From: Echinococcus granulosus
Taxonomy: Eukaryota; Platyhelminthes; Cestoda; Cyclophyllidea; Taeniidae
DNA: 64,000 nucleotides
Direction: 5' to 3'
Assembly: GCF_000524195.1 (NCBI RefSeq)
Contig: NW_020170386.1
Coordinates: 706,105 to 770,104 of the forward strand
The notes under the pieces were generated by a model. That model did not search any database and was not told the DNA's origin. It worked only from the letters and a program-made list of their open reading frames with translations. Within the stretch, counting starts at the first letter, position 1, and each line of letters opens with the position of its first letter. Below, piece after piece: positions 38,420 to 57,230 of the stretch. Made by a program: the position numbers and the translations under genes.

Positions 38420-39197
38420 TTTACCAGCCAACTTGTTACTTAAACTGGCGGGTGACGCGTACCTGTGGTTGCAGCGAAATGTGGTAGCGTGATAAAAATT
38501 TATAGGTTAGCAGACGGGCACACAGTATGACTCCGACCGTAAATTAAGTGTTACAGAAAGCTAAATAATGGCCAAAACCTTTGCTGGAACTATTGTAACT
38601 AGATGAATTTGGTTTATTAATTAATTCATAGCGCCGCTTTTAGTTGAAAATGGGCAAAATACACAAGCATGTCCAAGCTGCAATCGCTTTGCAAAATGAT
38701 GTTTTATTCCGAGTTACTTTGGAGTCTGGATTGTTGCGACGATGCAGCAAATAATTTGCAGATACAATGCTAAATTCGATGTAATTTTCAACTACATAGC
38801 AACTGTACCTCTGCATTGGAAAACTTTAGGGTTTTGAAAATGTTTAGAGCCTAGCAAGTATCAATTAAATATATATCAGTTTCCGTTTCCTGCCATTGAA
38901 GACCTTGTATCGTGAGCACACTTTTGAACATTATGTAATTTGTACGTAATGTAAGGTTCTCTTTGTTTGATCTGCAAGAAACGCGTTTGGATAAATTTCC
39001 ACGTGTACTCATAACGCCTACCAAAAGTATTTAAATACCTTAATTTCCATTAGGATAACATAAATGATAATTATGCTGAATATTCCTTACGTAATATTGT
39101 TAGTGAAGGATATTAATTGAGTAACCTTGAGAGGAACGTTGGGTGTTTAAGTTGTTTGGACTTGAGCGCTACCAGCAATCACTAAACTTCTCGAGGG
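38420..39197. promoter_or_regulatory. Divergent intergenic region between ZSWIM2-like and alpha-actinin
   Basis: A 778-bp AT-rich spacer lies between the start codons of two divergent genes and must hold both promoters. No specific element was identified. There is no ORF of note. Confidence 0.4.
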
Positions 39198-45506
<6,309 letters not shown>

Positions 45507-47174
45507 AACCTGTTTTCCCCACTTCTCTCCCTTTCACGTTTAATCCCAATTGCTGCCAATCTCTCCCACCGACACCCATCGACCAATCACTTTCTCACAA
45601 TTATCACCATCCCCTCGCTCGTCTTGATTAGTATCCCCTCTTTTGGAAATCACACTCAACTAGCAGCCATTCCATTTTTTACGCACTGTTTTTAAAATTT
45701 CCGTGTGGAAGTGGAATATGTGTTCAAGTGTAACCGACTTGTACGGTTGAATCGCCTTTCTTCTCCCTCTTCCGCTCTGATGTCTTCCTGTTTCTCTTCA
45801 AGCACCAGGTATTCCATGCCTTCATATGCCTGATCGCTCTCCATCTCATCTACTGCCCTACTGACTGAATGCGCCATGGTTGTTTAAACTGATGGTTTTT
45901 CTCTTAATTAATAGATTGTAAACCCTCTTTGGTCTTTCTACAAGTGGCTCCTATTTAGTAGAGAAAAGCTATGCTTAGTGGGGTTGTGTGCGCTACTGCT
46001 ACGCTTGCCTGCGCTTTCCATGTTCTGCTCTAAGGTGCGCATGAGTTTGTCTGTGCTACCATGACTTTAGCCGCGCAACTGGTTCTGACTATGATCGCAA
46101 TTTGATTTTGGGGGCTCGAACTTGGGGGGTGTCGGTTTGATTTACGAAGCGGGTTGTGTACTCACTGATCATTCTCACCTAATTTTACCCGTCCTTCATG
46201 ATTGTCATGTAATATTGCTACGTGGTTTGTACTACTTTCCGTGATTTCAGAAACATTTTTTCTCGTACGCTTCAACTTAAATGACAATTTCGTGTTATAG
46301 TGGGTGTCATGTAAAAACGTTTCGACTGGAGCTCTAACCAAATTTGCTTGGCACATGGGGTCGTTGTTAATTTTAAGCCTTGTGAGTAGAAGCCATCCCA
46401 CCACGGAAGATGATATTTCCCAAAGAGGCCGGTTTTCTTGTATGCCGTCAGAGCGCGCCTGCCGTTTTGAATGCGTCCAGAGTTCAGGATTCCGCAACAA
46501 AAGATATTCTCGACGAGAGACCTACACCACTCCAGTGACTAGCTGGAATATCCTTTCTGATTGTAGTAACTTCAAGGGCAGCTGTGACGACTGACGTGTT
46601 GATAGGAAGGTGAGACCATCCTCAATCCCATATCTCGATTCTCCTACTTGACAGCAGTCGTCCACAGTGATTGAGCAGTTTTGCTAGCTTAGATGTAGAT
46701 GCGGTTTAAATTTGTGTTGCTTCCTTTAGAAATATGCCACTTTGGTTCTTGTGCGGAAATTTTGACTTAATTTACCAGTGGATGCCTGTGTTGAAAACTC
46801 TATTTAATGTCGCAAAACAATTCTGTTTTCAGTCGCTTTCTTGGACTAAACGCATAAATTCTCACTTACTGGTTTAGGGATTCAGTATGCGATGGATTTT
46901 TGCCATGAATTCAATCAAAAAGTAGTTCTAGCTTGATCGTCAGCTTGAACTTTAAGGTTTCGTTGAGTAGAATTTACAAATTCTACGCTTCAACCTTGCA
47001 ACTCCTCACTGTCCCGTGCTCTATTCCTCTGCCTCGTTCTCAATATACGGTTCAGCTATTGAATCATTTATTGGTATATTTATAATTGTGAGTCCTTTGA
47101 ACTTTTAAGGGAACATTGTCCAATTCTGCCTCTGTAAATGCTTAGGATATTTCCTATTCCTATTTCAAGCCCAT
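45507..47174. other. Intergenic between alpha-actinin and DDX11
   Basis: The first ~200 bp are pyrimidine-rich and probably alpha-actinin 3' UTR. I see no coding exon on either strand. The ORFs at about 46160-46600 overlap on both strands and have no family likeness. The segment before 47175 should contain the DDX11 promoter. Confidence 0.5.
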
Positions 47175-50100
47175 ATGGATGATTTCGAAAACGATCCCGA
47201 GGGTGATCGGCTCATTGCAACCCTTGCGTTTGACGAGGAAACTGGACTTTCACTCCCTCATCAGACTCAGTCCACAGAATATGGTGAGGTACCCTCTTTT
47301 GAAACTTTGACGAGGACAGAATTTCCCGGTTTCCCCTATTCTACGCTTTATCCACAACAGAATAGCTTAATGCGCTTTCTCTATGCTTCACTCGCCTCTT
47401 CGAAGTGTAGTATCATTGAGAGTCCTACAGGAACAGGTAAATCAGTCACTCTCCTTACCACCTCTCTGCATTGGCTTCTCGACCACAACAAGGCTGTTAA
47501 TGCCCATCTCGCCAAACTCCGTGACTATCTACAGAAAGAGGACAGTCAGTCAGTTGATGAGACCGACTGGGTAGCGGCACATTCCCGTAGGCGGGTCCTG
47601 CGAATTCGGGTGAACAAGGAGATGGAGCCTTTAGAAGCCACCCAGAAGGCTTCAGTGGAGGCCGCCAAACTCATAAAACATGCAAACGAGGTTAAAGTAT
47701 CACTCAAATCATCAAATTTTGTCCGATCATCCATTGATATCACCCGAGAGAACTTTCCTCCTCCTTTTGAAGCATTGAATGAGTGGGCTAGATCAGAGGA
47801 TGACTCGTTCCTACCTACTGCAGACACTGACCCCAGCAAAACTTCTGCTGTCTCTGTAGTTGAGGCAACAAACGTAACATGTCGCGTGGTTCAGGTGATT
47901 TACTGCACTCGAACGCACTCGCAATTAGCTCAGGTTGTGGAGGAGTTGAACAAGTTAAAGGGTCTTTCGGACCAGGTCACTATGGTGACTCTGGCTTCAC
48001 GTCAACACCTCTGCGTAAATAAGGCTGTGTATGGACTGAAGGATCAGACCCTCATTACTGAGGCTTGCCTGGACCTCGCGGTAAAGAGTCCGGGCTGTAG
48101 ATTTCGCTGCAGGAACGAGGTTGGTGTGCTCTCCGACTATCTTGTGGGTGCTCGGGTCTCAGCCATCAAGGCTGCATTGAGGATCCGCGGAGCGATGGAC
48201 CAGGTTGACATTGAGGAGCTGCCTGCTTGCGCCTGTCCCTACTACGCCAACAAGCGGGGCCTGCCCCTGGCCCAGTTGGTGCTAGCGCCCTACCAGTCGG
48301 TAGTGGTGCCGAGCTTACGTGAGGCTGTGGGCCTCTGTCTGCAAAACAACGTGCTCATTTTTGATGAGGCACACAACCTGCTTGAGGCCGTGGCTGCCGC
48401 CTTCTCTGCCACTGCCTCATATGCCGATTTACTCGCCACCGAGCGCCTCGTCGCCGCCTTCCTGGGTTATTACCACTCCCGGCTCTCACCCCTCTCCGCC
48501 CTGCGACTGCGACAGCTTGCACTGGTCGTCAGGCTCTTCGCCAACTTCCTAGAGGGCAAAGCAGCTCGTAGCAGTGGTTTATGTGCTCATTGTGGACGGG
48601 ACTCGGGAACTGAAAACTGCAATTCTACTGGTGAGATTGTCTACACATTGGGAGACTTCCTCTTCGCTGCAGGGCTAGATCATATCAATCTGAGCTACCT
48701 CGTGGACTACCTACGAAGCGACAGGTGCGTGCACAAGATCGTTGGGTTCGGGAAGTGGTTCGGTGGGAGAAAAAGGAGCGACAGAGGTAGGAAGGAGGAA
48801 AGCGACTGTGCGAAACGAGTGGGAACTGGACTTAGTCTCTCTGAATGTCTGAAGCAAATGAAGCGTCTTCCAAACCGTTTGGAGTCGTTCCAGACACCGC
48901 CATCTAAGATCTCGAAAACAGGGGAAGATCAGCAGGCGAGCAGTGTATTCTATTTTCATCTACTCCTCGTATTATCTTAACTTTTGACTCAGTAATAAAT
49001 ATGCACAATACAAAAGTCAACCCTTTGAGGCATTCACGCATCAGTGAATGCCAGGTTTGTATGAGATTGCACTTGGATCTTGACATGTTTGGACGTAAAA
49101 ATTTAGTTTTACATCTGGCAGGCTTGGGCGGTTTTCTTCAATTAACCTTTGGGGCTAGGACAAATTCCCTCTCCACACACTCTAGGTGGGTATTACATAA
49201 GTAAATCCTGCTCGTATCTACGTTCTTTTTATTTTTGAGGTGATACGTAGCCCCTGCGGTATCCTTTTTTGTTAAGATCATTAAATCTGTGCTTTCCCCA
49301 AGTGTATTATGATCCTTAAGCAATGGACCTTTCCATAGATTCTTTAAACGCCTTCTAGCTAACTCAAGAATATCAAGCGATTAATGAGTACTCATTCACG
49401 ATTTCCACTTAGTGGACATCGTTTATGATTACGAAGTATCGTATATCTTATGTATTATGTCCTTTCATATTGCAATGATCCACTTAAGGCACTCCGTCAA
49501 ATGTGGAGGTTGTCCCGTTATTTCTGAGGTAGCATTAAGTAAAATGTGGTTGCATGAATTTTCTGCGTTTTTCCACCACTTAATGCCAAATCCCATGTCT
49601 CTTACTTTGGAGCATTCAATCTTGACTTGACCAAAATGTATGAATAGAGACCTTTATCCTCAAGAACCGCAAATCTTTACTTATTTCAATCAAAATCTCC
49701 ACTTGAACAGCTTGGATAGTCTGCTCTCCTTATTTACTATCACTGTGGTCTCCAGATGACAGGCAGTCTTCACCAATTAGAATCATTCCATGTCTCCACT
49801 CCTCCATTTCAACTCCCACTTCCCCCAAGGGCTTTTTTTTTTCACTTTGTGTCATCCAACTAAACGGAGGTTTTAGGGCTTATTATTCCGCTAAAATCAA
49901 GGATGTTAATTGGCTATTAAAGAACGTTTCAAAGACAAGTTTTGCTCTAATAAGCAGCCAACCCCAACTAGCGGGCAAAACTTGTTTACTCAACTTAGGC
50001 ATTGTGCATATTCTGTCAACAATCCTGTCAATCATACGTGGTCAACCAAGACCATGGTGCGGTTCTTCTAACTTGCTTCGCTCATCCCTTACGAAAATGA

Positions 50101-53100
50101 AATTCTTTACGGCTCCTGAAAGGAGGCTAAAGTATCTCAAATAATGTTTGTTGCGGTGGCAAGGGGGTTGATTTGTTTCTACGACGCTCATTCATGTTGA
50201 GGGCCAAATGAGTAGCCCGGAGACTGCACCATCTACGCGCAAGCAGCGAAGTCATAGAACCTCCCTCCTGTGCCTTTGTGTGTGTGTGGTAATCTTGGCA
50301 TACGATAGGTGTGCGCGCAAGGAGACGCTTATGGTGCTCATCATATTCCGGCGTGCTACACCTACTATCTTGGTGGTGCGTGCATACACCCGCAGTTGGT
50401 GGAATAGCTGTCACCGTCTTTGGTGTTACTTCGCGGGGTTGCCTACGTATGTGTGTGTGTGCTTAGTAACGCTGGAGCAGTGGAAGCTACATTTTACTTC
50501 AACCGCTACGGTGGTCTTGAATTAATTTATCTGAGTAAATTGGCACTTGACTCCATCATTACAATACGGAATAGCAGAACTGTGAAGTCACATATTGGAA
50601 GAAATAATTCATTTTGCACACAACGATTGGTCATGCACCTGGTGTGCTTTCTAGCTTGAGGTCACTCCAATCTCTTGCGATGATCTTGTGATCAGGGTTG
50701 CTTTACATGGTCATTTAAGCTCACATGCACCTGACCCTTCTGAAGCGTGCCATTGTGATGCAAGAAAATAAGAGGTGAACAACTTTTACATTTAATAGTA
50801 GGTTTTTCACTGCTCTTCAGCTATTGTGGGATTATGACTGTTCTCTTTGACTTTGAAAGGCAGTGGTTTTCTTTGCCCTTTGCAAAGGTACTCTTTGGAG
50901 TGAAATCTTTAACTTATCATCACATCGAACGGCAAAGAACTCGCAGCTTGACAGCTTAGGCATTACTCATTTTTTTCTAATTTACTTTTTATAGCCTACG
51001 TACGGACTCATCAACTCCACCTGAGGCATAATATAACTGAGTTATTTATAACCCGCAATCCAATTTTTTTCACCACTTAGTAGGAGTTTACACCAGTCTA
51101 ATTTTAAACGCTCTCATTGAATATATCTATTGCCTCATGAGCAAAACGCGACTTTCGGGATCATGAAACCATCCTGTTGTCCTTCCACTACGAATGACAA
51201 CAAAAGCCGTTTTATTAATTTTCATGGTCATTAACGAACAAGCAAGGTTGCTGCTATTTGCAAAAGGTTACAGTAATTCCAATATTTAGTTAGTCCCATT
51301 CTCCATGACCCAATGCAATCGCTTCAGCAATAATTTGGGTTTTTTAGTTTTCTGGGTTTCTTTGTGCATGCAGGAAACAGTCGCGACCGCATCGGCTTCA
51401 GCAACTGCGTCGCAGACTCCGGAGGACTTGCAATCAGCGGGCGCGGGACTTTTTGCGGTGTTGGGCCTCCTCGAGGCGATGGTGAACAGCGATCGTGCGG
51501 GTGACAATGATGGACGCCTTATCATCACTCTTCGGGGCACCGCTGCCCCTGCCTCCACTACCAGTAGTTTCACGCCTGGCTTCATCCGCTTTGTTATCCT
51601 CAACCCTGGCCGATATCTACACGGTGAGTGCTCCCTCTTCCTGATCCTCTTTTCCCGTTTACAATGAGACGTTTTGATTGTGGATTTGCACTGGCATAGG
51701 AATGCTGTTCTCCTGCTGATTTTCCCTAACCAGTAGTCTCTAGCGCTTGAGTCCACTCCAAAGGCGTTTTGAGCTAATATGAGTCCGCTTAGAACTTTAC
51801 CACAAATGTACAGAGGGACTGGTGGACTGTTGACAGAACTAACAGTAACGGATCGCCACGCTACAAAAATCGTTCCTGGAATTCGCGAAAACCAAAGAGC
51901 TTGGATAGTTTGTTAAAATTTCAAAAAGTTGTTTCGTTACAAGTCGCTTCTGCTTTTTGTTTGTAGGCTTTATTCGTTATGTTCAAATCTGAAATTACTT
52001 TAGTAAATTTTACACTAATATTTTTGCTGGCATTAAATGTTTGCTAATTTTTCATTTTTGTTCTTATTTGGATGTTCGTTGCGACTAATTCAAGCAAATA
52101 CCTTTATTATGTCTTTAATTATGTGTATTGTGGCTCAACTCTCTTTTTATTCCCTTCCCCCACCTGATATTCTAGCACTTCTTCATCATTTGAATAAGGA
52201 ATAAGTAAATCCTATCTTATACTCTCTGAACGAACGTAATGTCATCGTTCATTGGAGGATCTTACAATTTCAGCTTCGCTAAGTTTATGTGACGAGACCG
52301 TCAGCGATTCAAACAACTCACACTTATTTTTGTGAACCAGTAGAAATCCTTTTACTCTAGTTAATCAGTGTAAGAAAATCACTGAATGTACTGTGAGGCT
52401 CACATTTCTTGATGTTCTTTTACTCCCCACGCAGATGCAGTTAAGGATGCGCGCAGTGTAATTCTCGTTGGTGGAACTATGAAACCATTTGATGAGTTCA
52501 TCGACCAAGTGTTCCGTCCAGCTGGAAAAGTCGAAACTGATGTTACACTCTTCTCCTGTGGTCATGTTATCGATGCAAAGCGTCAACTCGCCATTTACAC
52601 TCCCTCTGTGTCGTTCAATGACATTCCGTGGGATTTCACTTTCAAGGTCGTGTTTCAAATACTTTCATTCCTTTTACTGAAACGCTTTTAGTAACAGTAT
52701 AATTATATATGAATTTTCAGAATCGACACACCCCTCGGTTAATTGATGAATGTGGTGAATTCCTAGTTGAAGTCTGCAAAATGATTCCAGGTAAGAAGAC
52801 CATTACCGATGAACTTGAATCATCAACCATTTGAAAAAAGTTTTTTGTTCGAGTAGGCGGTGTCGCGGTGTTTTTCCAATCTTTCGACTACCTGTCGATG
52901 GTGTGGAACCATTGGAAGGCTACGGGTCTCCTTGCACGCCTCCAGGCCACGAAGGAGGTGTTTAGAGAACCCCGCACCGCGATAACCCTGGTTGAGGTAA
53001 TGCAGGCGTACACGGCTGCGGTCACTGCGCTTAACAAACGCGGCGCCTGCATTGTCTGTGTGATTGGCGGTAAACTCTCAGAGGGCATCAACTTCAACGA

Positions 53101-54637
53101 CGACCTCGCCCGCGGTGTCATCATTGTCGGCCTCCCTTATCCCAACGTCCACTCCGCATTCGTGCGTTTCTCCCTAACCCATCTCCTGACAATCACTGGC
53201 GCTATGGGATCCGATAACTCCGTGACTTACACTGAATAGGGTTATGCTGCAGCAGATGAAGATTTAATCCATCTGTTTCCACTGCCTCATTATCGCATTT
53301 GTCCCCTTGAAAAGGAAACCCGCTCGAGTAATAATGGCGCAGGTTGGCGTGGCTTATAAGCATTGGTAGTACATTGAGGTCGTGGCAAACTTGGAAATTG
53401 CTGCCTTTATTTACTGCTGCTTTAAGTTGTCATAGGTATTATAATTTTTAATGTTTAGATTGTGCTTAAGTATTTCCACTTCTAATCAACTTAATGAGTG
53501 TGGGAGTTTTGTGCATGTTACAATGAAGGAAAACTTTTCACTGATGCACTAAAAGTGACGAATAGCTTTTTAAAAGTCAAACTCTTTATAAATTGCATTT
53601 CTTGAATAATGTTGGTCGTAATTTTAATTCTTTTTACATGAGTAAATTGCTAGATCAGTGGCAGTACACATAAAATCAGTGTTGATAGGTATGGGTTGGT
53701 GCATTTTTGAAAGCATGTACGGAGTTATGGGCCAAGAGGAAAAAAAGTATGTCATAGGAATGTGTGAAATAGCTGTCCTTGAAATAAAGAAGCAAATATC
53801 TTTAAGCAGAGTGAATGTGTTCGTTTGTCACATAGGTTTATCCGATGGACTCCTTTAAAGTACGATCTGAGGACAGGTAAAATGTGTATTTCTATAGCCC
53901 ACTTTCCCTGTGTGTACGTATAACAAGTGAGAATTTGGCTAAGCAACCATGATTATTCAATGAAAATCGACCATAACTTTTCTACGGCAACGCTGCATGT
54001 CATGAGTCACTAATGGGGCTGGGCTTACATTTCCCACAACTAACACCCTTGGTCACTTCTTCGTGAAAAGCACCCAGTTCTCCGCAAGCTTTGAAAAATA
54101 TTGTTTTATGATTTCACGAGAATTTGTTTTTGTCGACAGGCATTAAAAGTCAATTTTAAAGTGGCAAAGTTGGCCCGTCAATAATGTTGGCTCATCCTTT
54201 AGTCGATTACACATTTCTATTTGAGTCATATCAAAAAAACCTTTGATTCTAAATTGGCGAGCCCATATTTAATGATACGGTTGATAAATTTATGGTTATG
54301 TGTATGCGCTGTTTTGATCTCTCAGATGCGTGAGAAGCTTAACTTCCTGGAGAGGCACTTCGGTGGACGCGAGAGTGGTCGGCGCTTCTGTGAGGCGGTG
54401 TGCATGCGGATGGTGAATCAGGCCATTGGAAGGGCTATTCGCCACGCGCACGACTATGCAGTGGTCTTCCTGGTGGATCAGCGCTTCGCGACCAGTCGGC
54501 GTCTACGCCTCCTGCTGCCCCCGTGGGCCCAGGATGCCCTCATGTCCGACACCATCAGTCTCTCCCCCCCTCAACTCGACCTCCTCCACCACCAGCTCCA
54601 CGAGTTCTTCCATCGTAACAGCACAAGCTCACATTGA
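47175..54637 (+). CDS. DDX11: DDX11/CHL1 iron-sulfur DNA helicase, ~972 aa, 6 exons
   Basis: DDX11 is a 5'-3' superfamily 2 helicase of the XPD/FANCJ group that acts in sister-chromatid cohesion and replication-fork stability. Exons: 47175-48944, 51374-51623, 52435-52646, 52721-52790, 52857-53161, 54326-54637, with phases in agreement. Motifs: Q-like FPGFPYSTLYPQQ; Walker A ESPTGTGKS; motif Ia VIYCTRTHSQL; four candidate Fe-S cysteines in CVNKAV, EACLDLA, PGCRFRC and ACACPYY; DEAH box IFDEAHNLLEA; GGTMKPF; FSCGHVI; PGGVAVFFQSFDYL; GGKLSEGINF; and motif VI NQAIGRAIRHAHDYA. The length matches human DDX11 (~970 aa). Exon 1 is a single 1770-bp block followed by a 2.4-kb intron. That intron holds a short GT run at 50451-50461 but no gene I can support. 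Confidence 0.96.
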
Positions 54638-55110
54638 ATTTATCTCTTCTGTAAACCCATGCCTAAGAGCACGTTGACACCTTCCCGTGTCTTCATTTTG
54701 ACACAAAAGGCTCTATGACCTGTTAGAAAACAGTCGTGAAGACGACTGAAAGTTTAGCCACCAACCTTAAAGGTTTCTAAGACATTGCTTAATTTCTCAA
54801 TCCGTATAATTAGGGCAGAGATATTGTTACACTAAATTTAAAAGCTGGTAGTCCTTGAAAGATCGCTACTGGGTCGAGGGTCGAGTCAATAACTTCATGT
54901 TTAATTAAAAGTTTGTCGTGTCAATTGGTGCTAGTACCGCATATTTATTTGTTGCAGAACATTGCCATGCTAGGTAGTGTTCCTTTGGAGGTTTTACTGT
55001 AATTTAATAAGTAGACTGTTCAAATCCACGTGAATGCCACAACCGCTGCTGCCCAACAAATTCATACCAGTTTGTCATTGATCCACAACCTGCTATGGCT
55101 ATAACGAATT
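54638..55110. other. Intergenic gap between convergent genes
   Basis: This AT-rich stretch should contain the 3' UTRs of DDX11 (+) and of the minus-strand ORF ending at 55111. I see no further feature. Confidence 0.4.
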
Positions 55111-55584
55111 TCAATTTATGTATGTGGTAACATCGGGGTTTATATATTTCCCAAAAGTGGTGTATAGTCCAATTCTGGACTCTTGTCGCAGGACTCGCTC
55201 CGTGAATGCCGGCGGTGCGGGTTTGCCCCAGTTGTACATGCGGAATCTGAGTGGGATGATCTGACGCTCCAACTCTAAAGCCTTTCGATCAGCCTCAAGT
55301 TTTCGCCTCTCTACGGCTATGTCATCCTGGAAGTAGAGGAGCTGGGCGAATTTGTGTGCCTTCGATTGCAGTGAGGGGTTCGCGGCGGTCTCTGTTTCCT
55401 GATGGGCGATTGTCTCTAGTGCACTCCTTTCGCCGCGCTGCCTTCGCCGGTGGAAGAGGTAGCAGCAGAGCCATCGACGCACCGGCTCGTTGTAGTTGAC
55501 TGCCGTTTCATCCTCGAAAACGACCACCTTCACCAGAATTCCCTCTTTCTTCTCTTCCCTCTCTTCCTCTCTCCTCCACCACAT
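55111..55584 (-). CDS. Unidentified 157-aa basic/coiled-coil ORF
   Basis: I do not recognise the family. A true ATG at 55584 opens 158 codons including the stop. The start is charged (MWWRREEEREEKKEGILVKV) and lies in a long purine run. A mid-section WLCCYLFHRRRQR follows, then a charged helix with coiled-coil character (ERRKLEADRKALELERQ). The tail contains NWGKPAPPAFTERVLRQE and IGLYTTFG. Hydrophobic and charged residues alternate as in real protein, and GC content is above the surroundings. The true start may be later (GILVKVVVFED) or the ORF may be the last exon of a longer gene. It converges on DDX11. The short, charged, proline-motif tail would suit a small ciliary or microtubule-associated protein, but that is a guess. 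Confidence 0.45.
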   Translation of the reverse strand: MWWRREEEREEKKEGILVKVVVFEDETAVNYNEPVRRWLCCYLFHRRRQRGERSALETIAHQETETAANPSLQSKAHKFAQLLYFQDDIAVERRKLEADRKALELERQIIPLRFRMYNWGKPAPPAFTERVLRQESRIGLYTTFGKYINPDVTTYIN

Positions 55585-55705
55585 CCGTCCCAGACACTAC
55601 CCTTTCCGAGACGCTCTTCACGTCAGCCATCGATTTTCAGATCTTTAAAAGTATTTTGCTCCACGCAAGTTCATCCGTCTCTTGGGGTCAGCAGTGCCAC
55701 AAGGG

Positions 55706-55887
55706 ATGAATTTGGGACATTATGTGAATAACGTATGTTAACTTTTAAAAGATTAAACCCTGATTTAAAAAATCTCTTTTCCTTTTTAGGTGTATCGTCC
55801 ACAAAGCTTCTTGGAAAAAGTAATGGGTTTTGCTCGTTCGAGACTATTTGAACGTTTTTTGGCACCAAATGCAGCCGATTTCGATAG
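55706..55887 (+). CDS. Possible tiny two-exon gene
   Basis: Two adjacent open segments join through a short intron. Exon 55706-55732 (MNLGHYVNN) is followed by GTATGT. A pyrimidine-rich acceptor (CCTTTTTAG) then leads into 55790-55887, coding for VYRPQSFLEKVMGFARSRLF and FLAPNAADFD, and a GTAGCA donor. The first exon could instead start earlier at an AG just upstream (PQGMNLGHY...). No family is recognised and no downstream exon is convincing. Its promoter would lie close to the minus-strand ORF start at 55584. Confidence 0.25.
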
Positions 55888-56559
55888 GTAGCATATTTTA
55901 AAATACTGAGATATGGTTGTCTGAGGTACATTTACACTAAGGAATGTTAATGTAATTCATCTGAATAAGTACTTCCACCGCCTAAGCTTTTCATTAAATA
56001 GCATTCAATTGCGTGTGCATAGAGCAGTTGGCTTGACAATTGATTCCTCCTTTCATAGGTGCCTTTGTTAATGTTCTTCAAAGAAGTGAATCAAAAGTGC
56101 ATATGACATCAACCCTCGGTCTGAAATAAAATTTCAGCAATGACGGAACAAGTAGATCCCGTTCAAGGGCTTAGACTTGTTTGCGTTATATTATGCTACT
56201 GTACTACCACTCACAAGGTTTTTGGGGCTCAGGGTAGTGACGCACGACGATGAGGAAACAGAATTAGCTAACAAGTCGGTCCATTCGGCCCCGTTTAGTC
56301 GTAGTTCTAATAATGCATTAATGACAGAAAGATAAGCAAAAGACTTACAGTTAGGTGGGCAGGTAAGTTCTGCAGAATTCCAACAGAGTCGATGCGAGGA
56401 CTATTCGATAATGAAGGCAAAAGTAAGATAAACAGTATAAATAAAAGAGAAGATAAGAAGAGCAAAAGCACATAAAAGTGGCCGTCTCAGTTTCATCACT
56501 GATCACATTATTTTATTGTTAAAGTTCCTGCTTCGGAATGAAAATAGAGCGCCTTGTTT

Positions 56560-57230
56560 TCATTGCATTCCAGAAGCTTGATTCCTATCCGCAATCCGAC
56601 ACCCCCCCTTATTTCCCACTTCGTTCTCTCTAGTACGCACACATGCGCATGCGTCTCATGGAGGGTTGTCAAACTCCTCTCCGGGGTAAGTCCAAACCAC
56701 CTGCTCTGCCCCCACCGCCCCATGGCTTATGCAGGAGCTGTTCTCCCAACCCAAGCGCTTCGCCTTCACCTCTTTCGCCTCCCCCTTACTAGGGTGTGAG
56801 ACCCCCCAGGGCAGGATCGAACACGTCCAGAGCGTTTGTGAGCCCTCTTCCCCCACGCACATCATCACAAAAGCTCATACTACTCTTCTCCCTACTCCCA
56901 TCCCAGCCACCTTAGCCCTCTCCCCCTGCACACACATACACACACCTGTGAGTACTGGTGAGTGGGTGGGGCAACAGCGGACGCACAAACCACCTGGGTC
57001 GGGTCCACTAGAGAGGGGAGAGGCGTAGGTCTTTGTATTGGGATTGCACGCTTGCTGACGCACCCATGCACAGGCTGCTGCACCATGGCGTCTCAAGGGG
57101 TACTCACAAAAGAGGCCAGTTTCATGTTTTAGCTTGCATGGGTCCTCTTGCAAGTCGCACTTTGTGCTCCCCTTTACCCGCTGCCGCGTCTTGGAGGCAC
57201 ACTGTATTAATTCGTCTAATTTTTGGTCTT
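56560..57230. other. GC-rich block of unknown role
   Basis: The base composition rises sharply here (runs such as CCCCCACCGCCCC, and CACACACATACACACACC near 56930-56947). Open frames exist on both strands (56554-56799 and 56729-57028 on +; 56656-56868 and 56875-57153 on -), but none resembles a known family and none has clear splice partners. An island-like promoter or a degraded element are both possible. Confidence 0.3.

Noticed and set aside
46160..46600. Facing ORFs of 112 and 96 aa upstream of DDX11
   Set aside because: They overlap each other on opposite strands and have no domain likeness or splice context.
50208..50659. ORFs within DDX11 intron 1 (105 and 79 aa)
   Set aside because: They overlap a GT repeat and lack family likeness; intronic chance frames.
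56554..57153. Several ORFs in the 56.5-57.2 kb GC-rich block
   Set aside because: At least four frames are open together and none resembles a known protein; kept only as a compositional feature.
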